Shown piece after piece: positions 39,301 through 53,124 of a stretch of DNA of 64,000 nucleotides; the first letter of the stretch is position 1; each line of letters starts with the position of its first letter. The stretch covers positions 1,366,501 to 1,430,500 of the forward strand of contig JAWQEG010000135.1 in the NCBI GenBank assembly GCA_033782935.1, in the 5' to 3' direction. Origin of the DNA: Petrolisthes cinctipes (taxonomy: Eukaryota > Arthropoda > Malacostraca > Decapoda > Porcellanidae). The notes below the pieces were generated by a model. The model saw only the letters and a program-made list of their open reading frames with translations. It did no database searches and was not told the DNA's origin. A program made the translations under genes and the position numbers.

Positions 39301-42300
39301 CAGATCGCTTCTGGGACCCCTAAATATCGAATTTTCGGGTGTTTTGAGCCTGAATTTGAGATATAAACGGGTACTGAAGATGCATGCACATATCGACTTT
39401 TGGGCACCAAAAAAATCGAATTTGAGCATGTTTTGGGCCTGTATTTTGAAAATACACTAACATGGAGTAGGCATGTACAGATCGCTTCTGGGACCCCAAA
39501 ATATCGAATTTTCGGATGTTTTGGGCCTGAAATTGAGATATCGCCTTTACGCACCTAAAATATCGATTTTTAGCATGTTTTGAGCCTATATTTTGAAAAT
39601 ATTCTAGCACTGAGTAGGCATGTACAGATCGCTTCTGGGACCCCAAAATATCGAATTTTCGGGTGTTTTGAGCCTGAATTTGAGATATAAACGGGTACTG
39701 TAGATGCATGCACATATCTACTTTTAGGCACCTAAAACATCGATATGAGCATGCTTTGGGTCTGTATTTTGTAAATACTCTAACACTTAGTAGGTATGTA
39801 CAGATCGCTTCTGGGACCCCAAAATATCGAATTTTCGGGTGTTATGAGCCTGAATTTGAGATATAAACGGGTACTGAAGATGCTTGCACATATCGACTCT
39901 AGGGCACCTAAAACATCGATTTTGAGCTTGTTTTGGGCCTGTATTTTTAAAATACTCTAACACGGAGTAGGCATGTACATATCGCTTGTGGGACCCCAAA
40001 ATATCGAATTTTCGTATGTTTTGGGCCTGAATTTGAGATATCGCTTTTACGCACTTAAAATATCGATTTTTAGCATGTTTTGAGCCTATATTTTGAAAAA
40101 ATTCTAGCACTGAGTAGGCATGTACAGATCGCTTCTGGGACCCCAAAATATCGAATTTTCAGGTGTTTTGAGCATGAATTTGAGATATAAACAAATACAG
40201 AAGATGCATGCACATATCGACTTTTGGGCACCTAAAATATCGATTTTGAGAATGTTTTGAGCGTATATTTTGAAAACATTCTAGCACTGAGTAGGCATGT
40301 ACAGATCGCTTCTGGGACCCAAAAATATTGAATTTTCGGGTGTTTAGGGCCAGAATTTGAGATATAAACGGGTACAGAAGATACATGCACATATTGACTT
40401 TGGGCATCTAAGATTTCGATTTTCAGCATGTTTTGGGCCTGTATTTTGAAAATACTCTAACACGGAGTAGGCATGTACAGATCGCTTGTGGGACCCCAAA
40501 ATATCGAATTTTCGGGTGTTTTGGGCCTGAAATTGAGATATCGCCTTTACGCACCTAAAATATCGATTTTTAGCATGTTTTGAGCCTATATTTTGAAAAT
40601 ATTCTAGCACTGAGTAGGCATGTACAGATCGCTTCTGGGACCCTTAAATATCGAATTTTTGGGTGTTATGAGGTTGAATTTGGGATATAAACGGGTGTAG
40701 AAGATGCATAAACATAATGACTTTGGGCACCAAAAATATCGTTTTTCAGCATGTTTTGGGCCTGAATTTTGAAAATACTCTAACACGGAGTAGGCATGTA
40801 CAGATCGCTTCTGGGACCCCTAAATATCGAATTTTCGGGTGTTTTGGGCCGAATTTCAGATATAGACTTTTTGGCAACTAAAATATCGATTTTTAGCATG
40901 TTTTGAACCTATATTTTGAAAATATTCTAGCACTGAGTAGGCATGTACAGATCGCTTCTGGGACCCCAAAATATCGAATTTTCGGGTGTTTTGAGCCTGA
41001 ATTTAAGATATAAACGGGTACAGAAGATACATGCACATATTGACTTTGGGAATCTAAAATATCGATTTTTAGCATGTTTTGGACCTGTATTTTGAAAAAA
41101 CTCTAACACGGAGTAGGCATGTACAGATCGCTTCTGGGACCCCAAAATATCGAATTTTCGGGTGTTTTGAGCCTGAATTTGAGATATTAACGGGTACTGA
41201 TGATGCATGCACATATCGACTTTTGGGCACCTAAAATATCGATTTTGAGCATGTTTTGGGTCTGTATCTTGAAAACATTCTAACTAGGAGTAGGCATGTA
41301 CAGATCGCTTCTGGGACCCCAAAATATCGAATTTTCGGGTGTTTTGAGCCTGAATTTGAGATATAAAAGAGTACTGAAGATGCATGCACATATCGATTTT
41401 TGGACATCTAAAATATCGATTTTCAGCATGTTTTTAGCCTATATTTTGAAACATTCTAGCACTGAGTATGCATGTACAGATCGCTTCTGGGACCCCAAAA
41501 TATCGAATTATCGGGGGTTTTGAGGTTGAATTTGGAATATAAACGGGTGCAGAAGATGCATACACATATAAACTTTGGGCACCCAAAATATCGATTTTAA
41601 GCATGTTTTGGGCCTTAATTTTGAAAATACTCTAACACGGAGTAGGCATGTACAGATCGCTTCTGGGACCACAAAATATCGAATTTTCAGGTGTTTAAGA
41701 CCAGAATTTGAGATATAAACGGGTACAGAAGATGCATGCACATATCGACTTTTGGGCACCTAAAAGATCGATTTTCAGTATGTTTTTATCCTGTATTTTG
41801 AAAATACTCTAACACGGAGTAGGCATGTACAGATCGCTTCTGGGACCCTTAAATATCGAATTTTCGCGTGTTTTGGGCCTGAATTTGAGATATCGACTTT
41901 TTGGCACATAAAATATCGATTTTTAGCATGTGTTTAGCCAATATTTTGAAAATATTCTAGCACTGAGTAGGCATGTACAGATTGCTTCTGGGACCCCAAA
42001 ATATTGAATTTTCGGGTGTTTTGAGCCTGAATTTGAGATATAAACGGGTACAGAAGATACATGCACATATTGACTTTGAGCATCGTAAAAAATCGATTTT
42101 GTGCATGTTTTAGGCCTTTACTTTGAAAATACTCTAACACGGAGTAGGCATGTACAGATCGCTTCTGGGACCCCAAAATATCGAATTTTCGGGTGTTTTG
42201 AGCCTGTATTTGAGATATAAACGGGTACTGAAGAAGCATGCACATATCGACTTTTTGGCACCTAAAACATCGATTTTGAGCATGTTTTGAGCCTGTATTT

Positions 42301-42840
42301 TGAAAATACTCTAACACGGAGTAGGCATGTACAGATCGCTTCTGGGACCCCAAAATATCGAATTTTCGAGTGTTTTGGGCCTGAATTTGAGATATCGACT
42401 TTACGCACCTAAAATATCGATTTTTAGCATGTTTTGAGCCTATATTTTGAAAATATTCTAGCACTGAGTAGGCATGTACAGATCGCTTCTGGGACTCCAA
42501 AATATCGAATTTTCGGGTGTTTTGAGCCTGAATTTGAGATATAAACGAGTACAGAAGATGCATACACATATTGACTTTGGGCACCCAAAATATCGATTTT
42601 CAGCATGTTTTGGTCCTGAATTTTGAAAATACTCTAACACGGAGTAGGCATGTACAGATCGTTTCTGGGACCCCAAAATATCGAATTTTCGGGTGTTTAG
42701 GGCCAGAATTTGAGATATAAACGGGTACAGAAGATGCAGGCACATATCGACTTTTGGGCACCTAAAAAATCCATTTTCAGTATGTTTTTGGCCTGTATTT
42801 TAAAAATACTCTAACACGGAGTAGGCATGTACAGATCGCT
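36372..42840. repeat. Array segment: divergent long/short monomers
   Basis: Type A monomers ending in the short junction are often followed by type B monomers ending in the long junction, giving dimers of about 324 bp. From about 39.5 kb the short junction acquires a new variant reading GATATCGCCTTTACGCACC or GATATCGACTTTACGCACC, which is common in the rest of the window and which I did not see earlier. There is no gene and no insertion. Confidence 0.85.
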
Positions 42841-43812
42841 TCTGGAACCCCTAAATATCGAATTTTCGGGTGTTTTGGGACTGAATTTGAGATATCGACT
42901 TTTTGGCACCTAAAAGATCGATTTTTAGCATGTTTTTAGCCTATATTTTGAAAACATTATAGCACTGAGTAGGCATGTTCAGATTGCTTCTGGTACCCCA
43001 AAATATTGAATTTTCGGGTGTTTTTAGCCTGAATTTGAGATATAAACGGGTACAGAAGATACATGCACATATTGACTTTGGACATCTAAAATAACGATTT
43101 TAAGCATGTTTTGGGCCTGTATTTTGAAAATACTCTAACACGGTGTAGGCATGTACAGATCGCTTCTGGGACCCCAAAATATCGAATTTTCGGGTGCTTT
43201 GAGCCTGAATTTGAGATATAAACGGGTACTGAAGATGCATGCACATATCGACTTTTGGGCACCTAAAACATCGATTTTGAGCATGTTTTGGGCCTGTATA
43301 TTGAAAATACTCTAACACGGAGTAGGCATGTACAGATCGCTTCTGGGACCCCAAAATATCGAATTTTCGGGTGTTTTGGGCCTGAATTTGAGATATCGCC
43401 TTTACGCACCTAAAATATCGATTTTTAGCATGTTTTGAGCCTATATTTTGAAAATATTCTAGCACTGAGTAGGCATGTACAGATCGCTTCTGGGACCCCA
43501 AAATATCGAATTTTCGGCTGTTTTTAGCCTGAATTTGAGATATCGACTATTTGGCACCAAAAATATCGATTTTTAGCATGTTTTTAGCCTATATTTTTAA
43601 AATATTCTAGCACTGAGTAGGCATGTACAGATTTCTTCTGGGACCCCAAAATATTAAATTTTCGGGTGTTTTGAGCCTGAATTTGAGATATAAACGGGTA
43701 CAGAAGATACATGCACATATTGACTTTGGGCATCTAAAATATCGATTTTCAGCATGTTTTGGGCCTGTATTTTGAAAATAGTCTAACACGGAGTAGGCAT
43801 GTACAGATCGCT
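42841..43812. repeat. 972-bp higher-order repeat, unit 1
   Basis: CTAAATATCGAATTTTCGGG followed by GGGACTGAATTTG and CTTTTTGGCACCTAAAAGAT starts near 42850, and the same arrangement starts 972 bp later and again 1,944 bp later. The unit holds three long and three short monomers (3x176 + 3x147 = 969). Markers are AACATTATAGCACTG and TAAAATAACGATTTTAAGCATG. Confidence 0.9.
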
Positions 43813-44784
43813 TCTGGGACCGCTAAATATCGAATTTTCGGGTGTTTTGGGACTGAATTTGAGATATCGACTTTTTGGCACCTAAAAGATCGATTTTTAG
43901 CATGTTTTTAGCCTATATTTTGAAAACATTATAGCACTGAGTAGGCATGTACAGATTGCTTCTGGTACCCCAAAATATTGAATTTTCGGGTGTTTTTAGC
44001 CTGAATTTGAGATATAAACGGGTACAGAAGATACATGCACATAATGACTTTGGACATCTAAAATAACGATTTTAAGCATGTTTTGGGCCTGTATTTTGAA
44101 AATACTCTAACACGGTGTAGGCATGTACAGATCGCTTCTGGGACCCCAAAATATCGAATTTTCGGGTGTTTTGAGCCTGAATTTGAGATATAAACGGGTA
44201 CTGAAGATGCATGCACATATCGACTTTTGGGCACCTAAAACATCGATTTTGAGCATGTTTTGGGCCTGTATTTTGAAAATACTCTAACACGGAGTAGGCA
44301 TGTACAGATCGCTTCTGGGACCCCAAAATATCGAATTTTCGGGTGTTTTGGGCCTGAATTTGAGATATCGCTTTTACGCACCTAAAATATCGATTTCTAG
44401 CATGGTTTGAGCCTATATTTTGAAAATATTCTAGCACTGAGTAGGCATGTACAGATCGCTTCTGGGACCCCAAAATATCGAATTTTCGGGTGTTTTGAGC
44501 CTGAATTTGAGATATCGACTATTTGGCACCTAAAATATCGATTTTTAGCATGTTTTTAGCCTATATTTAGAAAATTTTCTAGCACTGAGTAGGCATGTAC
44601 AGATTGCTTCTGGGACCCCAAAATATTAAATTTTCGGGTGTTTTGAGCCTGAATTTGAGATATAAACGGGTACAGAAGATACATGCACATATTGACTTTG
44701 GGCATCTAAAATATCGATTTTCAGCATGTTTTGGGCCTGTATTTTGAAAATACTCTAACACGGAGTAGGCATGTACAGATCGCT
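43813..44784. repeat. 972-bp higher-order repeat, unit 2
   Basis: This is a near copy of the preceding unit at offset 972, with GACCGCTAAATATCG at its left edge, CGATTTCTAGCATGG near 44391 and TATATTTAGAAAATTTTC near 44563. A third unit begins at about 44785 with the same GACCGCTAAATATCG but loses the match within one to two monomers. Confidence 0.9.
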
Positions 44785-46390
44785 TCTGGGACCGCTAAAT
44801 ATCGAATTTTCGGGTGTTTTGGGACTGAATTTGAGATATCGACTTTTTGGCACCTAAAAGATCGATTTTTAGCATGTTTTTAGCCTATATTTTGAAAATA
44901 TTCTAGCACTGAGTAGGCATGTACAGATTGCTACTGGGACTCCAAAATATTGAATTTTCGAGTGTTTTGAGCCTGAAATTGAGATATAAACGGGTACAGA
45001 AGATACATGCACATATTGACTTTGGGCATCTAAAATATCGATTCTCAGCATGTTTTGGGCCTGTATTTTGAAAATACTCTAACACGGAGTAGGCATGTAC
45101 AGATCACTTCTGGGACCCCAAAATATCGAAATTTCGGGTGTTTTGAGCCTGAATTTGAGATATAAACGGGTACTGAAGATGCTTGCACATATCGACTTTT
45201 GGGCACCTAAAACATCGATTTTGAGCATGTTTTGGACCTGTATTTTGAAAATACTCTAACACGGAGTAGGCATGTACAGATCGCTTCTGGAACCCCAAAA
45301 TATCGAACTTTTCGAGTGTTTTAGGCCTGAATTTGAGATATCGCCTTTACGCACCTAAAATATCGATTTTTAGCATGTTTTGAGCCTATACTTTGAAAAT
45401 ATTCTAGCACTGAGTAGGCATGTACAGATCGCTTCTGGGACCCCAAAATATCGAATTTTCGGGTGTTTTGAGCCTGAATTTGAGATATAAACGGGTACTA
45501 AAGATGCTTGCACATATCGACTTTTGGGCACCTAAACTATCGATTTTGAGCATGTTTTGGGCCTGTATTTTGAAAATACTCTAACACGGAGTAGGCATGT
45601 ACAGGTCGCTTCTGGGAACCCAGAATATTGAATTTTCGGGTGTTTTGGGTCTGAATTTGAGATATCGACTTTACGCACCTAAAATATCGATTTTTAGCAT
45701 GTTTTGAGCCTATATTTTGAAAACATTCTAGCACTGAGTAGGCATGTACAGATAGCTTCTGGGACCCCAAACTATCGAATTTTCGTGTGTTTTGAGCCTG
45801 AATTTGAGATATAAACGAGTACAAAAGATGCATGCACATATCGACTTTTGGGCACCTACAATATCGATTTTGAGAATGTTTTGAGCCTATATTTTGAAAA
45901 CATTCTAGCACTGAGTAGGCATGTACAGATCGCTTCTGGGACCCAAAAATATCGAATTTTCGGGTGTTTTGAGGTTGAATTTGGGATTTAACGGGTACAG
46001 AAGATGCATGCACATATCGACTTTTGGGCACCTAAAAGATCGATTTTTAGTATGTTTTTGGCCTGTATTTTGAAAATACTCTAACACGGAGTAGGCATGT
46101 ACAGATCGCTTCTGGGACCCCTAAAAATCGAATTTTCGGGTGTTTTGGGCCTTAATTTGAGATATCGACTTTTTGGCACCTAAAATATCGATTTTTAGCA
46201 TGTTTTTAGCCTATATTTTGAAAATATTCTAGTACTGAGTAGGAATGTACAGATTGCTTCTGGGACCACAAATATTGAATTTTCGGGTGTTTTGAGCCTG
46301 AATTTGAGATATAAACGGGTACAGAAGATACATGCACATATTGACTTTGGTCATCTAAAATATCGATTTTCAGCATGTTTTGGGCCTGTA
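44785..46390. repeat. Array segment between the 972-bp and 648-bp repeats
   Basis: These are satellite monomers of both lengths, beginning with the partial third 972-bp unit. Variants such as AAACTATCGATTTTGAGC and CTTTACGCACC recur. Nothing other than satellite is present. Confidence 0.85.
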
Positions 46391-47038
46391 TTTTGAAAAT
46401 ACTCTAACACGGAGTAGGCATGTACAGATCGCTTCTGGGACCCCAAAATATCAAATTTTCGGGTGTTTTGCGCCTGAATTTGAGATATCGACTTTACGCA
46501 CCTAAAATATTGATTTTGAGCATGTTTTGAGCCTATATTTTGAAAACATTCTAGCACTGAGTAGGCATGTACAGATCGCTTCTGGGACCCAAAAAAATCG
46601 AATTTTCGGGTGTTTTGAGGTTGAATTTGGGATATAAACGGGTACAGAAGATGCATGCACATATCGACTTTTGGGCACCTAAAAGATCAATTTTTAGTAT
46701 GTTTTTGGCCTGTATTTTGAAAATACTCTAACACGGAGTAGGCATGTACAGATCGCTTCTGGGACCCCTAAAAATCGAATTTTCGGGTGTTTTGGGCCTT
46801 AATTTGAGATATCGACTTTTTGACACCTAAAATATCGATTTTTAGCAAGTTTTTTGCCTATATTCTAAAAATATTCTAGCACTGAGTAGGCATGTACAGA
46901 TTGCTTCTGGGACCCACAAATATTGAATTTTTGGGTGTTTTGAACCTGAATTTGAGATATAAATGGGTACAAAAGATACATGCACATATTGACTTTGGGC
47001 ATCTAAAATATCGATTTTAAGAGTGTTTTGGGCCTGTA
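46391..47038. repeat. 648-bp higher-order repeat, unit 1
   Basis: Markers ATCAAATTTTCGGG with TTTTGCGCCTG (near 46450), CCCAAAAAAATCGAATTTTC (46587), CTTTTTGACACC and TAGCAAGTTTTTTGCC recur 648 bp later. The length fits two long and two short monomers (646 bp). The unit edges are arbitrary because the repeat is circularly permutable. Confidence 0.88.
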
Positions 47039-47686
47039 TTTTGAAAATACTCTAACACGGAGTAGGCATGTACAGATCGCTTCTGGGACCCCAAAATATC
47101 AAATTTTCGGGTGTTTTGCGCCTGAATTTGAGATATCGACTTTACGCACCTAAAATATTGATTTTGAGCATGTTTTGAGCCTATATTTTGAAAACATTCT
47201 AGCACTGAGTAGGCATGTACAGATCGCTTCTGGGACCCAAAAAAATCGAATTTTCGGGTGTTTTGAGGTTGAATTTGGGATATAAACGGGTATAGAAGAT
47301 GCATGCACATATTAACTTTTGGGCACCTAAAAGATCAATTTTTAGTATGTTTTTGGCCTGTATTTTGAAAATACTCTAACACGGAGTAGGCATGTACAGA
47401 TCGCTTCTGGGACCCCTAAAAATCGAATTTTCGGGTGTTTTGGGCCTTAATTTGAGATATCGACTTTTTGACAGCTAAAATATCGATTTTTAGCAAGTTT
47501 TTTGCCTATATTCTAAAAATATTCTAGCACTGAGTAGGCATGTACAGATTGCTTCTGGGACCCACAAATATTGAATTTTTGGGTGTTTTGAACCTGAATT
47601 TGAGATATAAACGGGTACAAAAGATACATGCACATATTGACTTTGGGCATCTAAAATATCGATTTTAAGAGTGTTTTGGGCCTGTA
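47039..47686. repeat. 648-bp higher-order repeat, unit 2
   Basis: This is a near copy at offset 648. It differs at a few bases, for example CACATATTAACTTTTGGG near 47307, GACAGCTAAAATATCG near 47470 and GTATAGAAGATGC near 47290. It is followed by monomers with a different combination of variants. Confidence 0.88.
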
Positions 47687-49682
47687 TTTTGAAAATAGTC
47701 TAACACGGAGTAGGCATGTACAGATCGCTTCTAGGACCCCAAAATATCAAATTTTCAGGTGTTTTGAGCCTGAATTTGAGATATAAACGGGTACTGAAGA
47801 TGCATGCACATATCGACTTTTGGGCACCTAAAACCAATTTTGAGCATGTTTTTGGCCTGTATTTTGAAAATACTCTAACACGGAGTAGGCATGTACAGAT
47901 CGCTTCTGGGACCCCAAAATATCGAATTTTAGGGTGTTTTGGGCCTGAATTTGAGATATCGACTTTACGCACATAAAATATCGATTTTGAGCATGTTTTG
48001 AGCCTATATTTTGAAAACATTCTAGCATTAAGTAGGCATGTACAGATCGCTTCTGGGACCCAAAAATATCGAATTTTCGGGTGTTTTGAGCCTGAATTTG
48101 AGATATAAACGAGTACAGAAGATGCATGCACATATCGACTTTTGGGCACCTAAAATATCAATGTTTAGCATGTTTTGAGCCTATATTTTGAAAATATTCT
48201 AGCACTGAGTAGGCATGTACAGATCGCTTCTGGGACCCCAAAATATCGAATTTTCGGGTGTTTTGAGCCTGAATTTGTGATATAAACGGGTACTGAAGAT
48301 GAATGCACATATCGACTTTTGGGCACCTAAACTATCGATTTTGAGCATGTTAAGGGTCTATATTTTGAAAATACTCTAACACGGAGTAGGCATGTACAGA
48401 TTGCTTCTGGGACCCCAAAATATTGAATTTTCGGGTGTTTTGGGTCTGAATTTGAGATATCGACTTTACGCACCTAAAATATCGATTTTTAGCATGTTTT
48501 AGAGCCTATATTTTGAAAATATTCTAGCACTGAGTAGGCATGTACAGATCGCTTCTGGGACCCCAAACTATCGAATTTTCGGGTTTTTTGAGCCTGAATT
48601 TGAGATATAAACGAGTACAGAAGATGCATGCACATATCGACTTTAGGGCACCTAAATTATCGATTTTGAGCATGTTTTGAGCCTAGATTTTGAAAACATT
48701 CTAGCACTGAGTAGGCATGTACAGATCGCTTCTGGGACCCAAAAATATCGAATTTTGGGGCGTTTTGAGTTTGAATTTGGGATATAAACGGGTGCAGAAG
48801 ATGCATACACATATTGTATTTGGGCACCAAAAATATCGATTTTCAGCATGTTTAGGGCCTGAATTTGGAAAATACTCTAACACGGAGTAGGCATGTACAG
48901 ATCGTTTCTGGGACCCCTAAATATCGTATTATCGGGTGTTTTGGGCCTGAATTTGAGATATCGACTTTTTGGCACCTAAAATATCGATTTTTAGCATGTT
49001 TTTAGCCTATATTTTGAAAATATTTTAGCACTGAGTAGGCATGTACAGATTGCTTCTGGGACCCCAAAATATTGAATTTTTGGGTGTTTTGAGCCTGAAT
49101 TTGAGCTATAAACGGGTACAGTAGATACATGCACATATTGACTTTAGGCATCTAAAATATCGATTTTTAGCATGTTTTGGGCCTGTATTTTGAAAATACT
49201 CTAACACAGAGTAGGCATGTATAGATCGCTTCTGGGACCCCAATATATCGAATTTTCGGGTGTTTTGAGCCTGAATTTGAGATATAAACGGGTACTGAAG
49301 ATGAATGCACATATCGACTTTTGGGCAACTAAACCATCGATTTTGAGCAAGTTTTGGGCCTGTATTTTGAAAATACTCTAACACGGAATAGGCATGTACA
49401 GATCGCTTCTGGGACCCTTAAATATCGAATTTTCGGGTGTTTTGGGACTGAATTTGAGATATCGACTTTTTGGCACCTAAAATATCGATTTTTAGCATGT
49501 TTATAGCCTATATTTTGAAAATATTCTAGCACTGAGTAGGCATGTACAGATCGTTTCTGGGACCCCAAAATATCGAATTTTCGGGTGTTTTGGGCCTGAA
49601 TTTGAGATATCGACTTTTTGGCACCTAAAATATCGATTTTTAGCATGTTTTGGGCCTTTTTTTTGAAAATATTCTAGCACTG
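47687..49682. repeat. Array segment: divergent monomers
   Basis: These are ordinary satellite monomers joining the 648-bp repeat to the large mosaic block. The contracted reading CCTAAAACCAATTTTGAGC near 47826 shows a small internal deletion of ATCG. No gene or insertion is seen. Confidence 0.85.
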
Positions 49683-50990
49683 AGTATGCATGTACAGATC
49701 GCTTCTGGCACCCCAAAATATCGAATTTTCGGGTGTTTTTAACCTGAATTTGAGATATAAACGAGTACAGAAGATGCATGCACATATCGACTTTTGGGCA
49801 CCTAAAATATCGATTTTGAGCATGTTTTGGGCCTGTATTTTGAAAACATTCTAGCACTGAGTAGGTATGTACAGATCGCTTCTGGGACCGAAAAATATCG
49901 AATTTTCGGGTATTTTGAGGTTGAATTTGGGATATAAACGGGTGCAGAAGATGCATACACATATTGACTTTGGGCACCAAATATATCGATTTTCAGCATG
50001 TTTTGGGCCTGAATTTTGAAAATACACTAACACGGAGTAGGCATGTACAGATCGTTTCTGGGACCCCTAAATATCGAATTTCCGGGTGTTTTGGGCCTGA
50101 ATTTGAGATATCGACTTTTTGGCACCTAAAATATCGATTTTTAGCATGTTTTCAGCCTTTATTTTGAAAATATTCTAGCACTGAGTATGCATGTACAGAT
50201 CGCTTCTGGAACCCCAAAATATCGAATTTTCGGGTGTTTTGAGCCTGAATTTGAGATATAAACGAGTACAGAAGATGCATGCACATATCGACTTTTGGGC
50301 ACCTAAAATATCGATTTTGAGCATGTTTTGGGCCTGTATTTTGAAAACATTCTAGCACTGAGTAGGCATGTACAGATCGCTTCTGGGACCCAAAAATATC
50401 GAATTTTCGGGTATTTTGAGGTTGAATTTGGGATATAAACGGGTGCAGTAGATGCATACACATATTGACTTTGGGCACCAAAAATATCGATTTTCAGCAT
50501 GTTTTGGGCCTGAATTTTGAAAATACTCTAACACGGAGTAAGCATGTACAGATCGTTTCTGGGACCTCTAAATATCGAATTTGCGGGTGTTTTGGGCCTG
50601 AATTTGAGATATCGACTTTTTGGCACCTAAAATATCGATTTTTAGCATGTTTTTAGCCTATATTTTGAAAATATTCTAGCACTGAGTAGGCATGTACAGA
50701 TTGCTTCTGGGACCCCAAAATATTGAATTTTCGGGTGTTTTGATCCTGAATTTGAGATATAAACGGGTACAGAAGATACATGCACATATTGACTTTAGGC
50801 ATCTAAAATATCGATTTTCAGCATGTTTTGGTCCTGTATTTTTAAAATACTCTAACACGGAGTAGGCATGTACAGATCGCTTCTGGGACCCCAATATATC
50901 GAATTTTCGGGTGTTTTGAGCCTGAATTTGAGATATAAACGGGTACAGAAGATGCATGCACATATCGACGTTTGGGCACCTAAACCATCG
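49683..50990. repeat. Large duplicated block, copy 1 (pairs with 53125-54432)
   Basis: The block matches 53125-54432 at an offset of 3,442 bp. Shared rare variants are AGTATGCATGTACAGATCGC with CTTCTGGCACCCC, GTTTTTAACCTGAATTTG, GGGACCGAAAAATATCG and GGAGTAAGCATGTACAG. The match ends near 50990, inside a CATCGATTTT monomer start. Confidence 0.88.
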
Positions 50991-51639
50991 ATTTTGAGCA
51001 TGTTTTGGGCCTGTATTTTGAAAATACTCTAAAACGGAGTAGGCATGTACAGATCGCTTCTGGGACCCCTAAATATCGAATTTTCGGGTGTTTTGGGACT
51101 GAATTTGAGATATCCACTTTTTGGCTCCTAAAATATAGATTTTTAGCATGTTTATAGCATATATTTTGAAAATATTCTAGCACTGAGTAGGCATGTACAG
51201 ATCGTTTCTGGGACCCCAAAATATCGAATTTTCGGGTGTTTTGGGCCTGAATTTGAGATATCGACTTTACGCACCTAAAATATCGATTTTTAGCATGTTT
51301 TGAGCCTCTATTTTGAAAATATTCTAGCACTGAGTATGCATGTACAGATTGCTTCTGGGACCCCAAAATATCGAATTTTCGGGTGTTTTGAGTCTGAATT
51401 TGGGATATAAATGAGTACAGAATATGAATGCACATATCGACTTTTGTTCACCTAAAATATCGATTTTGAGCATGTTTTGATCCTATATTTTGAAAACGTT
51501 CTAGCACTCAGTAGGCATGTACAGATCGCTTCTGGGACCCAAAAATATCGAATTTTCGGGTGTTTTGAGCCTGAATTTGAGATATAAACGAGTACAGAAT
51601 ATGCATGCACATATCGACTTTTGGGGACCTAAAATACCG

Positions 51640-52516
51640 ATTTTGAGCATGTTTTGGGCCTGTATTTTGAAAATACTCTAACACGGAGTAGGCATGTACA
51701 GATCGCTTCTGGGACCCCTAAATATCGAATTTTCGGGTGTTTTGGGGCTGAATTTGAGATATCGACTTTTTGGCACCTAAAATATCGATTTTTAGCATGT
51801 TTATAGCCTATATTTTGAAAATATTCTAGCACTGAGTAGGCATGTACAGATCGCTTCTGGGACCCCAAAATATCGAATTTTCGGGTGTTTTGGGCCTGAA
51901 TTTGAGATATCGACTTTACGCACATAAAATATCGATTTTTAGCATGTTTTGAGCCTATATTTTGAAAACATTCTAGCAATGAGTAGGCATGTACAGATCG
52001 CTTCTGGGACCCAAAAATATCAAATTTTTGGGTGTTTTGAGACTGAATTTGAGATATAAACGAGTACAGAAGATGCATGCACATATCGACTTTTGGGCAC
52101 CTAAAATATCGATTTTTAGCATGTTTTGAGCCTATATTAAAAAAAAAAAAATAGAACTGAGTAGGCATGTACAGATCGCTTCTGGGACCCAAAAATATCG
52201 AATTTTCGGGTGTTTTGAGGTTAAATTTGGAATATAAACGGGTGCAAAAGATGCATACACATATTGACTTTAGCACCAAAAATATCGATTTTCAGCATGT
52301 TTTGGGCCTGAATTTTGAAAATACACGGAGTAGGCATGTACAGATCGCTTCTGGGACCCCAAAATATCGAATTTTCGGGTGTTTAGGGCCAGAATTTGAG
52401 ATATAAACGGGTACAGACGATGCATGCACATATCGACTTTTGGGCACCTAAAAGATCGATTTGCAGTATGATTTGGGCCTGTATTTTGAAAATTCTCTAA
52501 CACGGAGTAGGCATGT
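51640..52516. repeat. Large duplicated block, copy 1 (pairs with 54433-55309)
   Basis: It matches 54433-55309 at an offset of 2,793 bp. It includes the poly(A) variant at 52139-52151 and the contraction AAAATACACGGAG near 52318. Both members carry TCAAATTTTTGGGTG with TGAGACTGAATTTG just upstream of the poly(A). Confidence 0.88.
52120..52510. repeat. Poly(A)-variant monomer group, copy 1 (A13 at 52139-52151)
   Basis: The monomer core, normally CTATATTTTGAAAATATTC, is replaced by CTATATT, 13 A, then TAGAACTGAGTAGG. The next monomer has AAAATACACGGAG (six bases lost from the usual AAAATACTCTAACACGGAG), and the third has CAGTATGATTTGGGCC with GAAAATTCTC. These three features travel together in all five copies. 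Confidence 0.9.
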
Positions 52517-53124
52517 CCAGATCGCTTCTGGGACCCCTAAATATCGAATTTACGGGTGTTTTGGGCCTGAATTTGAGATATCGACTTTTTGGCACCTAAA
52601 ATATCGATTTTTAGCATGTTTTTAGCCTATATTTTTAAAATATTCTAGCACTGAGTAGGCATGTACAGATTGCTTCTGGGACCCCAAAATATTGAATTTT
52701 CGGGTGTTTTGATCCTGAATTTGAGATATAAACGGGTACAGAAGATACATGCACATATTGACTTTAGGCATCTAAAATATCGATTTTCAGCATGTTTTGG
52801 GCCTGTATTTTGAAAATACTCTAACACGGAGTAGGCATGTACAGATCGCTTCTGGGACCCCTAAATATCGAATTTTCGGGTGTTTTGGGGCTGAATTTGA
52901 GATATCGACTTTTTGGCACCTAAAATATCGATTTTTAGCATGTTTATAGCCTATATTTTGAAAATATTCTAGCACTGAGTAGGCATGTACAGATCGCTTC
53001 TGGGACCCCAAAATATCGAATTTTCGGGTGTTTTGGGCCTGAATTTGAGATATCGACTTTACGCACCTAAAATATCGATTTTTAGCATGTTTTGAACCTT
53101 TATTTAGAAAATATTCTAGCACTG

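Noticed and set aside
52139..52151. Poly(A) run as the tail of a SINE or LINE
   Set aside because: Satellite sequence continues directly on both sides with no element body and no target duplication, and monomer length is nearly unchanged.
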